A DNA stretch of 24,144 bases from CAZAQS01 sp964486825. Lineage in GTDB: Bacteria; Chloroflexota; Anaerolineae; Anaerolineales; UBA4823. The notes beneath the pieces were generated by a model. It saw only the letters and a program-made list of their open reading frames with translations. It ran no database searches and was not told the origin of the DNA. Below, in pieces: positions 15,264 through 23,900 of this stretch. Numbering within the stretch: the stretch's first letter is position 1; every line of letters begins with the position of its first letter. The stretch covers positions 1 to 24,144 of the forward strand of contig CAZAQS010000047.1 of assembly GCA_964486825.1 (NCBI GenBank). The letters run 5' to 3'. A program made the position numbers and the translations under genes.

Positions 15264-17537
15264 ATGATGATAAAAAGTTCAGCAGTTCAGCGACCTCCTG
15301 GTGGTAGCGCCCGGCGGACGGACTCAGCCCTCAAGGTATCCGGGGCTACACAGTTCGTCGAAGACATACCCATGCCCGGGTTGTTGCACGCTGCAGTCCT
15401 GCGCAGCCCCTACCATCACGCCCGGCTGCTTGCACTGGATAAAACCAAGGCCGCGGAGATGCCAGGCGTCGTAAGGATCATTACCGCTACCGATATCCCA
15501 GGTGAAAACGCTCTCACCGGTTACAGCCGGGATGAGCCTGTTTTGGGACCAGTTGGAGATACGCTCAAGCAGAAAGGCGCGCCGGTTGCGCTGGTGGTGG
15601 CGCAGGAATTGGATCAGGCCCGCAATGCCGCGACTGCAATCGAGGCTTGCTATGAACCATTGCCTCACCTCTTCGACTCTGCCGAGGCCCTGATCCCAAA
15701 TGCCGCCCCTTTATATCCTGGGGGAAACGTATTAAGCACCTACGACCTGGCGCACGGAGACTTGCAGGCTACTTTTTCAGCCAGCGATGCTGTGATTGAA
15801 ACCGTATATAACACCTCCTTTCAGGAACACTCGACCCTGGAACGTGAAGTCACCCTCGGCTATATTGGCGAGGGTGGGTGTTTGACAGTCCTGGGTGGCA
15901 CGCACGAGCCGCACTGGCAGGTTGGTTATATTGCCGCGGTTTTGGACCTCGATCCGCTAGGAGTACGCGTAATCGTGCCTCCGACGGGCGGTTCGTTTGG
16001 AGGCCGCCAGGACCCCTGGCCCCTGGTTGCTGCCGGTTTGATGGCATATCTCACCCAGAAGCCTGTCCGTCTGGCCTATTCCCGCAGGGAAGCCTTTGAT
16101 GCTACCCCCAAGCGGCATCCCTACCGTATCCAGCTGAAGGTCGGCGCCAAATCTGACGGCAGTTTTACTGGCATCCAGGTGAAAATTGATGCCAATACTG
16201 GGGCGTATGACAGCGCCGGGTACTGGATCCCCAATTATGCCATCACTGCTAGCGGCGGGGCTTACGCCTGGCAGGCGGTGGAAGCCTTCGCCCAAACCGT
16301 TTATACCAACGGTCCGAAATGCGGTCAGTTTAGGGGATATGGCACCCCGCAAAGCGCATTTGCACTGGAATGTACCCTGGACGAGCTGTCCCAGAAGCTG
16401 CAGATCGATCCACTCGAGCTGCGCTTGATGAACTGCCTGAGCCAGGATGGTATTTCCTTCCTCGGCTACCCGGTGGGTGAATCACTGGGCTACAAGGAGG
16501 TCCTGGAAGCGTTGCGTCCGGGTTATCTGCGTCTACAGGAAGAGGCGGTTGCATTTAATGAGCGCGGGACTGAGCTTCAGATGGGGGTTGGGATGGCAGG
16601 CATGTGGTACCGGTTTGGGAAATCCGGCTCCCTACGCATCGAAACGCGTGCTGAGCTTGCCCAGGATGGTCGTTTCATTGTCTATTGCTCCGCTCCAGAT
16701 TACGGTCAGGGTATCGCCACGGTTATGTCCCAGCTGGCTGCAGAGGGCTTAGGGGTGCCGCGCGATTCGATCACGCTGGTCAATGCCGACACCGCCCTGA
16801 CGCCTGATAGCGGCATCCAGGGCGCTTCGCGGGCCACTTATTTCATCGGCAGCTCAGTCCTGGAGGCGGTCAAGAACCTGAAAGAGCAGGTATTTGCGGT
16901 GGCAGCAGAGATGATCGATTGCGATCCCTCCGGTTTGCTGCTGGGAGGTGAGCGGGTCTGTGCGGAAGCGGATCCCAACCGTTGGGTTTCCCTGGCGGCT
17001 ATAGCAGCCGAGCTGGATCATCTGGGTAAATCTCGCCTCGTGACGGGGGTGTTCGATCTTTCGCCCCTGTTCCCCCTGGAGACCAGGCCGGAATATATCC
17101 CCTTGATCGTTACCGGAGCGCAGCTGGCCCAGGTGATCGTAGATCTGGAGACCGGGCAAGTCCAGGTGAAACAAGTCGTCGCTGCCCACGACGTAGGCCA
17201 GGTTATCAACCCGATCGATGCCGTGGGGCAGATCCAGGGGGCTATCGTGATGGGAGTGGGATCTGCATTGACCGAGGAGTATATCCCCGGCGTTTCCACC
17301 GGCTTTACCGACTATATCCTGCCCATGGTGTACGAATCTCCTGAAATCGAAGTCATTCTGGTCGAAGTACCCAGCTATTACGGACCGCTGGGTGCGAAAG
17401 GCCTGGGAGAAGCTGCCATGCTCCCAACCGCTCCTGCGGTGATCAACGCGGTATCACGCGCCATCGGAGCCCGCCTGCGCCGGATACCCGCCACCCCGCC
17501 GCGCGTGCTGAGCCAAATCCGGGGATTTCAGTATTAG
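15264..17537 (+). CDS. xanthine dehydrogenase-family molybdopterin-binding subunit (orphan)
   Basis: The 757 residues match the large catalytic subunit of molybdenum hydroxylases (xanthine dehydrogenase, aldehyde oxidase, CO dehydrogenase, nicotinate and purine hydroxylases), which hydroxylate carbons next to N or C=O using water. Cofactor-pocket motifs are visible: GGSFGG (242-247), RGYGTPQSAFALE from R357, DYGQGIATVMSQ, QGASRATYF, and the C-terminal KGLGEAAMLPTAP, whose E716 matches the base that activates the substrate. No signal peptide is present. The FAD and 2Fe-2S subunits normally encoded beside it are absent from the window, so it must borrow partners or act unusually. The ATG pair at 15264 has no clear Shine-Dalgarno, and a start at the second ATG (15267) is equally possible. 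It is divergent from the importer/MttB operon, suggesting work on the same imported compound. Confidence 0.93.
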   Translation: MMIKSSAVQRPPGGSARRTDSALKVSGATQFVEDIPMPGLLHAAVLRSPYHHARLLALDKTKAAEMPGVVRIITATDIPGENALTGYSRDEPVLGPVGDTLKQKGAPVALVVAQELDQARNAATAIEACYEPLPHLFDSAEALIPNAAPLYPGGNVLSTYDLAHGDLQATFSASDAVIETVYNTSFQEHSTLEREVTLGYIGEGGCLTVLGGTHEPHWQVGYIAAVLDLDPLGVRVIVPPTGGSFGGRQDPWPLVAAGLMAYLTQKPVRLAYSRREAFDATPKRHPYRIQLKVGAKSDGSFTGIQVKIDANTGAYDSAGYWIPNYAITASGGAYAWQAVEAFAQTVYTNGPKCGQFRGYGTPQSAFALECTLDELSQKLQIDPLELRLMNCLSQDGISFLGYPVGESLGYKEVLEALRPGYLRLQEEAVAFNERGTELQMGVGMAGMWYRFGKSGSLRIETRAELAQDGRFIVYCSAPDYGQGIATVMSQLAAEGLGVPRDSITLVNADTALTPDSGIQGASRATYFIGSSVLEAVKNLKEQVFAVAAEMIDCDPSGLLLGGERVCAEADPNRWVSLAAIAAELDHLGKSRLVTGVFDLSPLFPLETRPEYIPLIVTGAQLAQVIVDLETGQVQVKQVVAAHDVGQVINPIDAVGQIQGAIVMGVGSALTEEYIPGVSTGFTDYILPMVYESPEIEVILVEVPSYYGPLGAKGLGEAAMLPTAPAVINAVSRAIGARLRRIPATPPRVLSQIRGFQY

Positions 17538-17616
17538 CCTGATCTTGTCTCACAAGTCCCTAGATATTGGGGAATGTGATTTCTGTTATTAATTTGCATC
17601 CCAAGTTTTTAATTTA

Positions 17617-17622
17617 TATAAT
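17617..17622 (+). promoter_or_regulatory. TATAAT box upstream of the protease cassette
   Basis: A perfect TATAAT lies in an AT-rich patch 227 bases before the lipoprotein ATG. The -35 region 17-18 bases upstream (TTGCAT or TTTGCA near 17593-17599) is poor. It is the best promoter candidate in the 312-base gap 17538-17849. The same gap also holds a GC-rich hairpin at 17790-17808 and nothing else that I recognise. Confidence 0.4.
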
Positions 17623-17789
17623 GGATATGCATCTTCTCCGGGCTGGTGTTCATGTACGCTAATGTCCCTAGATGCTGAACGCTTGTTGCTACCTTGAACA
17701 TATCCTAACACTTAGCAAGCCATCGGGGTAATTAGGCTCTCATTTTTATATCCGCTCAACAACCGGTCAACAGCACCAGGTAATTCGCG

Positions 17790-17808
17790 CCCGGCTCTAA
17801 GCGCCGGG
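17790..17808 (+). promoter_or_regulatory. leader hairpin before the protease cassette
   Basis: CCCGGC (17790-17795) pairs with GCCGGG (17803-17808) around a 7-base loop, about 30 bases before the Shine-Dalgarno AGGAGG (17840-17845) of the first cassette gene. No T-run follows directly. It may be a leader structure affecting translation or stability. Confidence 0.3.
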
Positions 17809-17849
17809 TTCATCGGGTAAACTTTTACTCGCCTTATCCAGGAGGTGGA

Positions 17850-18296
17850 ATGAGCTTAGATATTTACCGCCGCATGACCCTATTTTTCCCCATGCTGATA
17901 TTGCCGCTCTCAAGCTGTGCTGGCTCAATTTCTCCCCAGCCTACCCCGACGAACCCTGTAGGACTGGGAGGAGGCGAACAGGACGAGGAGGCCAGATTGT
18001 ATATAAATTTCACCGTCGAACCAGAGGTCGCTTCTGACCTTTTATCACCGCAACCACGCGGCCAGGCTGCCCGGGAGATCCTGGATATCGCTTCGAGCCA
18101 TGGATTAACCGTCGAGCAGCTCCACCCAGGCATCGATGACCCGTTGATGTCCAGGAATTTCTTTATCGCCGTACCGGACCAGGAAACTGCCCAGGCGATC
18201 GTCTCGCGCTTGCAAGGATTGCAGGGGGTTGAGAGCGCATATTTTACACCACCCGGTGAGCCGCCAGGCGAATCCCCAGGTGGAGCGCCGTTCTAG
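17850..18296 (+). CDS. lipoprotein with subtilisin pro-domain-like (I9-like) module
   Basis: This 148-residue protein has a hydrophobic N-terminus and a lipobox LSSC (C23), so it is probably lipid-anchored outside the membrane. A Pro/Thr/Gly linker leads to a ~90-residue module (about 48-135). Its order is strand RLYINFTVEP, helix REILDIASSHG, strand LTVEQLHPG, strand NFFIAVPD, helix ETAQAIVSRLQGL and end GVESAYFTPP. The end closely mirrors the N-terminal region of the downstream S8 protease: FF-x-x-V, then VE[ST]AY-x-x-PP. Subtilisin pro-domains chaperone and inhibit their protease, so a free-standing inhibitor or folding partner is a reasonable inference. A strong AGGAGGTGG precedes the ATG. 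The C-terminal tail is Pro/Gly-rich. It is first in a plus-strand cassette, 51 bases before the protease. Confidence 0.75.
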   Translation: MSLDIYRRMTLFFPMLILPLSSCAGSISPQPTPTNPVGLGGGEQDEEARLYINFTVEPEVASDLLSPQPRGQAAREILDIASSHGLTVEQLHPGIDDPLMSRNFFIAVPDQETAQAIVSRLQGLQGVESAYFTPPGEPPGESPGGAPF

Positions 18297-18347
18297 CTTT
18301 CAATATTCTGTTTTCTAGATTTTGTTGGTTGTCGAGGAGGTAAACAA

Positions 18348-20198
18348 ATGCCCAGCAAGAAAAAACCACCCCAGGAGTCGAACGATCAGTTCACTCCTCC
18401 CGCTTCCCAATCCTCACCCCGCGAGCTGGTGGTGATGATGAAATCCGAGATCGAAGTCGAGTTGACCCCCAGCGGCATGCTTTCATTTGCTGCCGGAGAG
18501 GAAGTCCCTCCCATCTCAGCCGTATTATCTGCGGCGGGCGCTAAGCTACGACCGCTCTTCGAACCGGTCCCCGGGGAGCCCTCTCCGTTTAGCTTCTCGG
18601 GACCGCAAATCTTGCCTGCTGAAGAGGAAGGGGATACCCAGACCGCCGAGGACAGCCAGTTGGAAGCCGAAATGTCCTTGTTTTTCCATGTAGAGGCGCC
18701 TGAAGAACAGCTGGATCAATTGGCAGCTGAATTAATAAAGCAGCCGGAGGTGGAGACTGCCTATGTCAAGCCGCCAGCCGAAGCCCCGGTTGCTCCACCG
18801 CCCGCTGTCCCTGAGAAGGAAGGCGTTTCCGACTTAATCATCCGTGACATTGTGCTCCCAGTCCTGACTCCGGATTTCATCGCCCGGCAAGGCTACCTGG
18901 AGCCCGCTCCGGAGGGGGTGGATGCGCGTTATGCCTGGACCCTGGCAGGTGGCCGGGGCTCCAATGTGCGCGTCATCGACCTGGAATGGGGCTGGCAATT
19001 CACCCATGAAGACCTGGTACAGAACCAGGGCGGCGTGATCGGCGGGACCAATTCCGCGGATAACAACCATGGCACGGCCGTGATCGGCGAGATCGGCGGG
19101 GATGCCAACACCTTCGGGGTCACGGGCATCAGCCCGGATGCGATTGTTTCGGCGGTGGCCTTTTCGATGCCGACCGCTACTGCCATCCGCATGGCTGCCG
19201 ACAACCTGCGCCCGGGAGATATCATGCTGCTGGAGATCCACCGGGCCGGCCCGCGCTTCAACTTCCAACCCCGGCAGGACCAGCAGGGCTACGTGGCGAT
19301 CGAGTGGTGGCCCGACGATTACCTGGCCATCCGCTACGCTGTCAACCGGGGTGTTATCGTGGTCGAGGCAGCCGGCAACGGGCGGGAGAACCTGGATGAC
19401 GCCATCTATAACACCAATCCCGCCGCTCCATTCGGCCCTTTCCCATCCTGGTGGAGGAACCCCTACAGGCGTAACCAGCTCGACTCGGGCGCCATCGTCG
19501 TGGGCGCTGGCGCTCCCCCGCCTGGCACACACGGGCGGAATCATGGTCCAGACCGCTCCCGCCTGGCGTTCTCGAACTTCGGCGCTCTGGTAGACGCCCA
19601 GGGATGGGGCCGGGAGGTAACCACCACCGGTTATGGTGACCTTTGGCGCGACCCGAACGATATCAATAACCGTCGCCGTTGGTATACGGATGTCTTCAGC
19701 GGCACCTCCAGCGCCTCGCCTATCGTGACTGCCTCTTTGGCATGCGTGCAGGGAGTGCTGCGCTCGCGCGGTCGCATCCCGCTCAACCCGGCCCGTGCGA
19801 GGGAGCTGCTGCGTGCGACCGGCTCTCCCCAAACCGACGCTCCGGGGAATCCGCCTGCCGAGCCGGCCCGCCCGCGCACGCAACGCATCGGCAACCGGCC
19901 CAACCTGCGCCAGCTGGTCGCGGCCGCATTGGAAACCCGCAACTGGATTGGCGTCCAGTTCACAGGTGAGGTCCCCGCCAACCAGACCCGGCGCTGGTTT
20001 ACCCATAGCTGGCCTGCCCACTGGCACGTTGTATGGACGGTCGTTCCAACCAGTCCGGTTTCGGGTGCGCCACAGATCGAGTGGAAAGTACAGGTCGAGC
20101 GGGCTAGCGACTCCCGCATCACCTATTGGATCAGTATCACCAATCTGACCGGCACGCCGGTGAATATCGAAGCGCGCTACGCGGTCCTGGGTTGGTAG
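18348..20198 (+). CDS. S8 (subtilisin-like) serine protease with N-terminal pro-domain-like region
   Basis: A 616-residue serine endopeptidase. Residues ~25-147 form a pro-domain-like region ending VETAYVKPP, with an acidic insertion (about 90-108) and a Pro/Ala linker. The catalytic domain spans ~180-530. Asp is D211 in VRVIDLEWGW, His is H241 in NNHGTAVIGEIGG, Asn (oxyanion) is N344 in EAAGNG and Ser is S454 in GTSSASPI. Asp and His contexts differ from the standard DTGID and HGTHVAG. A C-terminal ~85-residue beta-rich domain (from NWIGVQFTGEVPANQTRRW to the final ARYAVLGW) may bind substrate or surfaces. No signal peptide or membrane anchor is visible, so export or a cytoplasmic role is open. 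AGGAGGT precedes the ATG. It is flanked by a pro-domain-like lipoprotein and small acidic genes in one cassette. Confidence 0.92.
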   Translation: MPSKKKPPQESNDQFTPPASQSSPRELVVMMKSEIEVELTPSGMLSFAAGEEVPPISAVLSAAGAKLRPLFEPVPGEPSPFSFSGPQILPAEEEGDTQTAEDSQLEAEMSLFFHVEAPEEQLDQLAAELIKQPEVETAYVKPPAEAPVAPPPAVPEKEGVSDLIIRDIVLPVLTPDFIARQGYLEPAPEGVDARYAWTLAGGRGSNVRVIDLEWGWQFTHEDLVQNQGGVIGGTNSADNNHGTAVIGEIGGDANTFGVTGISPDAIVSAVAFSMPTATAIRMAADNLRPGDIMLLEIHRAGPRFNFQPRQDQQGYVAIEWWPDDYLAIRYAVNRGVIVVEAAGNGRENLDDAIYNTNPAAPFGPFPSWWRNPYRRNQLDSGAIVVGAGAPPPGTHGRNHGPDRSRLAFSNFGALVDAQGWGREVTTTGYGDLWRDPNDINNRRRWYTDVFSGTSSASPIVTASLACVQGVLRSRGRIPLNPARARELLRATGSPQTDAPGNPPAEPARPRTQRIGNRPNLRQLVAAALETRNWIGVQFTGEVPANQTRRWFTHSWPAHWHVVWTVVPTSPVSGAPQIEWKVQVERASDSRITYWISITNLTGTPVNIEARYAVLGW

Positions 20199-20212
20199 CA
20201 GGAGGTACAGGC

Positions 20213-20488
20213 ATGCGAATCATAATCGAAGTTGAACCGGGCGCTTCCCAGGCTGTGGTCGAGACGGAGACCGCCGCTCTGGGAACCGAGCAGCCCCAGG
20301 CCATCGACGGCGGCCCTCCCCCGCAGTACCTGTTGGACGCCCTGAGTGAGGCTGCTGGTGGAGCCACTGCTGAGGACAGCGATGTAGGAACGATTTCCAA
20401 AGACGATCAGGCCCAGGACGCCGGAGGCGTTCCCGAGTGGTTGGTGGATTCCGTCGAGTCAGCTCAACGAATAGAATCCGCCCGATAA
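20213..20488 (+). CDS. small acidic protein with duplicated P-[QE]-[YW]-L-[LV]-D motif
   Basis: I do not recognise this 91-residue protein. The ATG at 20213 is preceded by AGGAGGT and lies 14 bases after the protease stop. A longer frame from 20126 would overlap the protease and lacks that site. It begins with a hydrophobic strand-like MRIIIEVEPG, then is acidic and low in complexity. An 11-residue motif occurs twice: residues 37-47 (PQYLLDALSEA) and 74-84 (PEWLVDSVESA), each preceded by a Gly-Gly pair. It has no signal peptide, Cys or membrane span. Tight coupling to the protease suggests a partner, substrate, adaptor or inhibitor. The two motif copies could be docking or cleavage sites, which is inference only. 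Confidence 0.75.
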   Translation: MRIIIEVEPGASQAVVETETAALGTEQPQAIDGGPPPQYLLDALSEAAGGATAEDSDVGTISKDDQAQDAGGVPEWLVDSVESAQRIESAR

Positions 20489-20547
20489 GGATTTCGGATG
20501 GCATTATCGATGAAAGTGACCTATAAATTGGCGCATTGGAGGTGGAA

Positions 20548-20673
20548 TTGCTGACCGGCTCGGTGTCTGTAGCCCTAGATGAGAACCGCGCAAACGGGAT
20601 GGTGGTCTTTTCTACTATCGAGGACGTATCTCCGGAAGAGCTCGAGCGGCGTGCAGCTGCCTTGCAGAGATGA
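20548..20673 (+). CDS. possible 41-residue peptide gene (TTG start)
   Basis: GGAGGTGG (20538-20545) sits just before a TTG that opens a 41-codon frame with a helical, charged C-terminus (TIEDVSPEELERRAAALQR). An in-frame TAA lies shortly upstream. It follows the 91-residue gene by 59 bases and precedes a strong terminator by 13 bases, so it would be the last cassette gene. The start codon is non-ATG and the frame short, so it may be a real small protein or chance. Function is unknown. Confidence 0.45.
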   Translation: MLTGSVSVALDENRANGMVVFSTIEDVSPEELERRAAALQR

Positions 20674-20686
20674 ACATCTTTTCGTA

Positions 20687-20739
20687 AAAACGAACAGCAT
20701 GCCCGTGTGCACTCGCAGGGTGGCATGCTGTTTCGTTTT
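20687..20739 (+). terminator. intrinsic terminator closing the protease cassette
   Basis: AAAACGAACAGCATGCC (20687-20703) pairs with GGCATGCTGTTTCGTTTT (20722-20739) with a single bulge, giving a stem of about 17 bp whose 3' arm ends in T-rich sequence. The A-run on the 5' arm would make it function on the other strand as well. It separates the protease cassette from the SHMT-GcvT unit. Confidence 0.85.
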
Positions 20740-20786
20740 AATAATGAACCGGGCAAGAATACTCCAGGGTGCATGAATAAAGTCAC

Positions 20787-20815
20787 TTGACCCCCTGGTA
20801 GGCAAGGACTAAAAT
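20787..20815 (+). promoter_or_regulatory. sigma-70-like promoter of the SHMT-GcvT gene
   Basis: TTGACC (20787-20792) and TAAAAT (20810-20815), each five of six to consensus, are separated by 17 bases. Transcription should begin near 20822, giving a ~110-base leader. It follows directly after the preceding terminator, which supports an independent transcription unit. Confidence 0.72.
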
Positions 20816-20867
20816 AAGGTCAGGATGGATGATCAAACATGTCAGACAACATCCGCTGCCAGGGGGT
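20790..20867. repeat. 9-bp inverted repeat straddling the SHMT-GcvT promoter and leader
   Basis: ACCCCCTGG (20790-20798) inside the promoter and CCAGGGGGT (20859-20867) in the leader are perfect complements, centres 69 bases apart. Between them GGATG (20823-20827) and CATCC (20850-20854) form a smaller pair. Because the left arm should lie upstream of the transcription start, two copies of a DNA-binding site are more likely than an RNA stem. No glycine or tetrahydrofolate riboswitch core was recognised in this leader. Confidence 0.45.
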
Positions 20868-20933
20868 ATCTCGCTTCCTATTACCCTACAAATCTTCAGA
20901 TAAACTTATCTTCCCACCCATCAGGAGATCTTC

Positions 20934-23900
20934 ATGACTGACTTTCTTTTCCGCGGTAGCATCGCCGAGCTAGATCCGGATTTGGATCAGCTGATCCAGT
21001 ACGAGACAGAACGGCAGTACCGCAAAATTATCCTGATCCCCAGCGAAAGCAGTGCGCCGGAAGCCGTCCGGCAGGCATTGGGATCGGTTTTCCAGAACCT
21101 GTACGCCGAGGGTTACCCGGATGAGGACACGCGTTGGATGAGCGAAGCCGATATCCTGGATTATCCTGCTCGCCTAGGGCACTACCGGCGCTATTCTGAC
21201 CCTCGTTATTATAAGGGTGTCGAATACGCCGACATCCTGGAGGCGCTTGCCCGCCGGCGCTGCGCGGAGGTATTTGCCACTCCAGAGGTCCCGGCGGACG
21301 AACTGTACGTCAACGTGCAGGCTCTGTCGGGTGCGCCTGCTAACAACGCCGTCTACAACGCTTTGATCTCTCCCGGCGACACGATCCTGGGAATGGACCT
21401 GTTGCACGGGGGTCACCTCACCCACGGCTCGCCCGTGAACCGCTCCGGCAAGCTCTACAACGCCGTTCACTACACCGTTGATCCACAAACAGAGAAGATC
21501 GATTACGATGCGGTAGAAACCCTGGCGCTCGAGCACCACCCGAAGATCATCATCGCCGGGTATTCTTCCTATCCCTGGTCTGTGGATTGGGCGCGCTTCA
21601 AGGCTATCGCCAAGAGCGCGGGCGCTTACCTGCTGGCGGATATCGCCCATGTCGCCGGCCTGGTGGCAGCCGGCGTATACCCAACACCGGTTGGCTACGC
21701 AGATATCATCACTTTCACCACGCATAAATCCCTGTGCGGGCCGCGCGGCGCCTGCATTATCACCCGTGATGCAAGCCTGGCAAAGAAGATCGACAGGGGG
21801 GTTTTCCCCGGCGAACAGGGCGGCCCGCATATGCACGCCGTCGCCGGGATGGCAGTGGCCTTCAAGATGGCCAAGACGAGCCAGTTCCGTGAATACCAGC
21901 GCCAGGTGGTGCTTAATTGCACCGCCTTCACCGAGCGCTTGCAAGCGCGAGGCCTGCGCATCCCCTACGGCGGCACCGACACCCACCTGATGAACCTGGA
22001 TTGTAATAGCGTCAAAGGCTCAGACGGGACGCCTCTCTCCGGCGACCAGGCGGCCCGTATCCTGGACCTGGCAGGAATCGTTGTGAACCGCAATACCATC
22101 CCAGGCGACGCCTCCGCGGCTAACCCTGCCGGCATTCGCATGGGCACACCCTGGATCACCCAGCGCGGTTTCAAAGAGGCCGAGATGCGCCAATTGGCCG
22201 ATATCATCGCCGACCTGCTCCAATCCGTGATGCCTTATTCGATTGGCGGGCGGAAAGGCCAACTGCAACGCGCCAAGGTGGATTTCACAGTCCTGGAAAA
22301 TGCCAAGCTGCGCGTGCGTGACCTGGCGATGGCAGCGGGGATCGATTACGAGCCAGGCCATGCGACCTACCCGCATTTCTGGTATACCGATGATGCTATT
22401 GGGAACGGAGAGGCAGCCGCCCTGGAGCTACGGGGAGACGATGTACGCACCTTCGTTAATTACGCTTTCAGTAGCAGCGCAGAATCGTTGAGTCCGGGCG
22501 CGAGCCAGGCCACCCGCCTGTGCACTCCCCAAGGCTTCCTGGATGGCGTCCTGGCTTGTCTCGACCCGCGCGTTTACCAGTTCGTGCTTCCTGCCGGTAA
22601 AGCCGCCCTGGCTGCCGCCTGGCTGCGAGCTTTGTCGGATGGCTACGTGGCATTCGACGACGACCTGCAACGTAAGCTGCCTGGCCCGGTTAGCGTCGCG
22701 GGAGCGACTCCCTCTGCGCCTGCCGCGCTGGAGGGCAACCCGTTGGGCGAACGCAAGCCCTATTACATCGGAATCCAGCCCCAAGATGGCGCCGGCGACC
22801 CCTTACCCGAATTCCAGTGGCCAGAGATAGAAGCTCCCTTGCGCCGTACACCCGTTTACGATACCCACGCCCGCCTGGGTGCAAAGATCATCCCCTTTGC
22901 GGGCTGGGAAATGCCGGTCTGGTACACCTCCGTGATGGAAGAGCACCTGGCTGTACGGAAAGCCGCCGGGCTGTTCGATGTGGCCCATATGGGCGTCTAC
23001 CAGGCCGAAGGTCCGGATGCAGGCGTCTTCCTGGATAGCGTAGTCGGGAACGATGTCAGTGGGCTTGCAGTTGGCGAATCCCTGTACACACATTTCCTGA
23101 CCCCTGGCGCCCAGGTCATCGATGACCTGCTGGTTTACCGCCGGGGCGCCGAGAAGTTCCTGGTGGTCGTGAATGCTTCCAACGACGACAAAGACTGGGC
23201 CTGGTTGAATGCAGTGAAAGACGGGCAGGTAAAGGTAGACCTGGAGCGTCCGTGGGCGCAGGCCTTTGGGCGAGGCGTACAGCTGCGCAATCTTCGTGAC
23301 CCGAAAGAAGGCGCCGATATGCGCGTGGATATCGCGCTGCAGGGCCCACGTTCACGGGATATCTTGCTGGCTCTGGGCTGCGATGATGGGACTATGCGCC
23401 AGATAAAGGCTTTGAAGCGCACTCAGCTATGCGACGCTGTGGTGGGTGGTTTCGACCTGGTCGTTTCCCGTACCGGTTATACCGGTGAGCGCATGGCCTT
23501 CGAATTATTTGTGCACCCCGACCGGGCCGATGAGTTGTTCAACGCCTTGCTCAAGGCCGGCGAGCCCTTCGGGCTAAAGCCCTGCGGGCTGGGAGCGCGC
23601 GACTCCCTGCGCACAGAAGCTGGCTTACCGCTCTACGGGCACGAAATGGGTGGCGAGCATAGCCTGGGCGTTGGCGAAGGCGGCTTCGGCGCCTACGTGA
23701 AGACCTATAAACCCTGGTTCATCGGGCGGCAGGCTTTCTTGGAGAGAGAAGCAGCTCGCAAGAGCGAGGTGGTGCGCTTCCGCTTCACAGAAAAAGGCGT
23801 TCGCATGGCCCATCCAGCTGATCCTGTCATGGATAAGCGCGGCCGTGTGGTGGGCTGGGTCACCAGCTGCGCCGTAGATAGTGATGGCTATCTTACAGGG

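Noticed and set aside
18834..20027. 397-codon open frame antisense to the S8 protease
   Set aside because: It lies wholly opposite a gene with intact catalytic motifs. The translation is rich in Arg, Gly and Ala with no recognisable domain, as expected for a shadow frame in GC-rich coding DNA.
20126..20212. Longer start for the 91-residue protein
   Set aside because: The extra 29 codons lie inside the protease gene, while AGGAGGT sits directly before the ATG at 20213.
20816..20933. Glycine or tetrahydrofolate riboswitch before SHMT-GcvT
   Set aside because: The conserved core segments of those riboswitches were not found. One arm of the main inverted repeat appears to lie upstream of the transcription start.
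21174..21986. 270-codon antisense frame opposite the SHMT domain
   Set aside because: It mirrors a conserved enzyme-coding region, lacks a ribosome-binding site or domain pattern, and is explained by codon bias.
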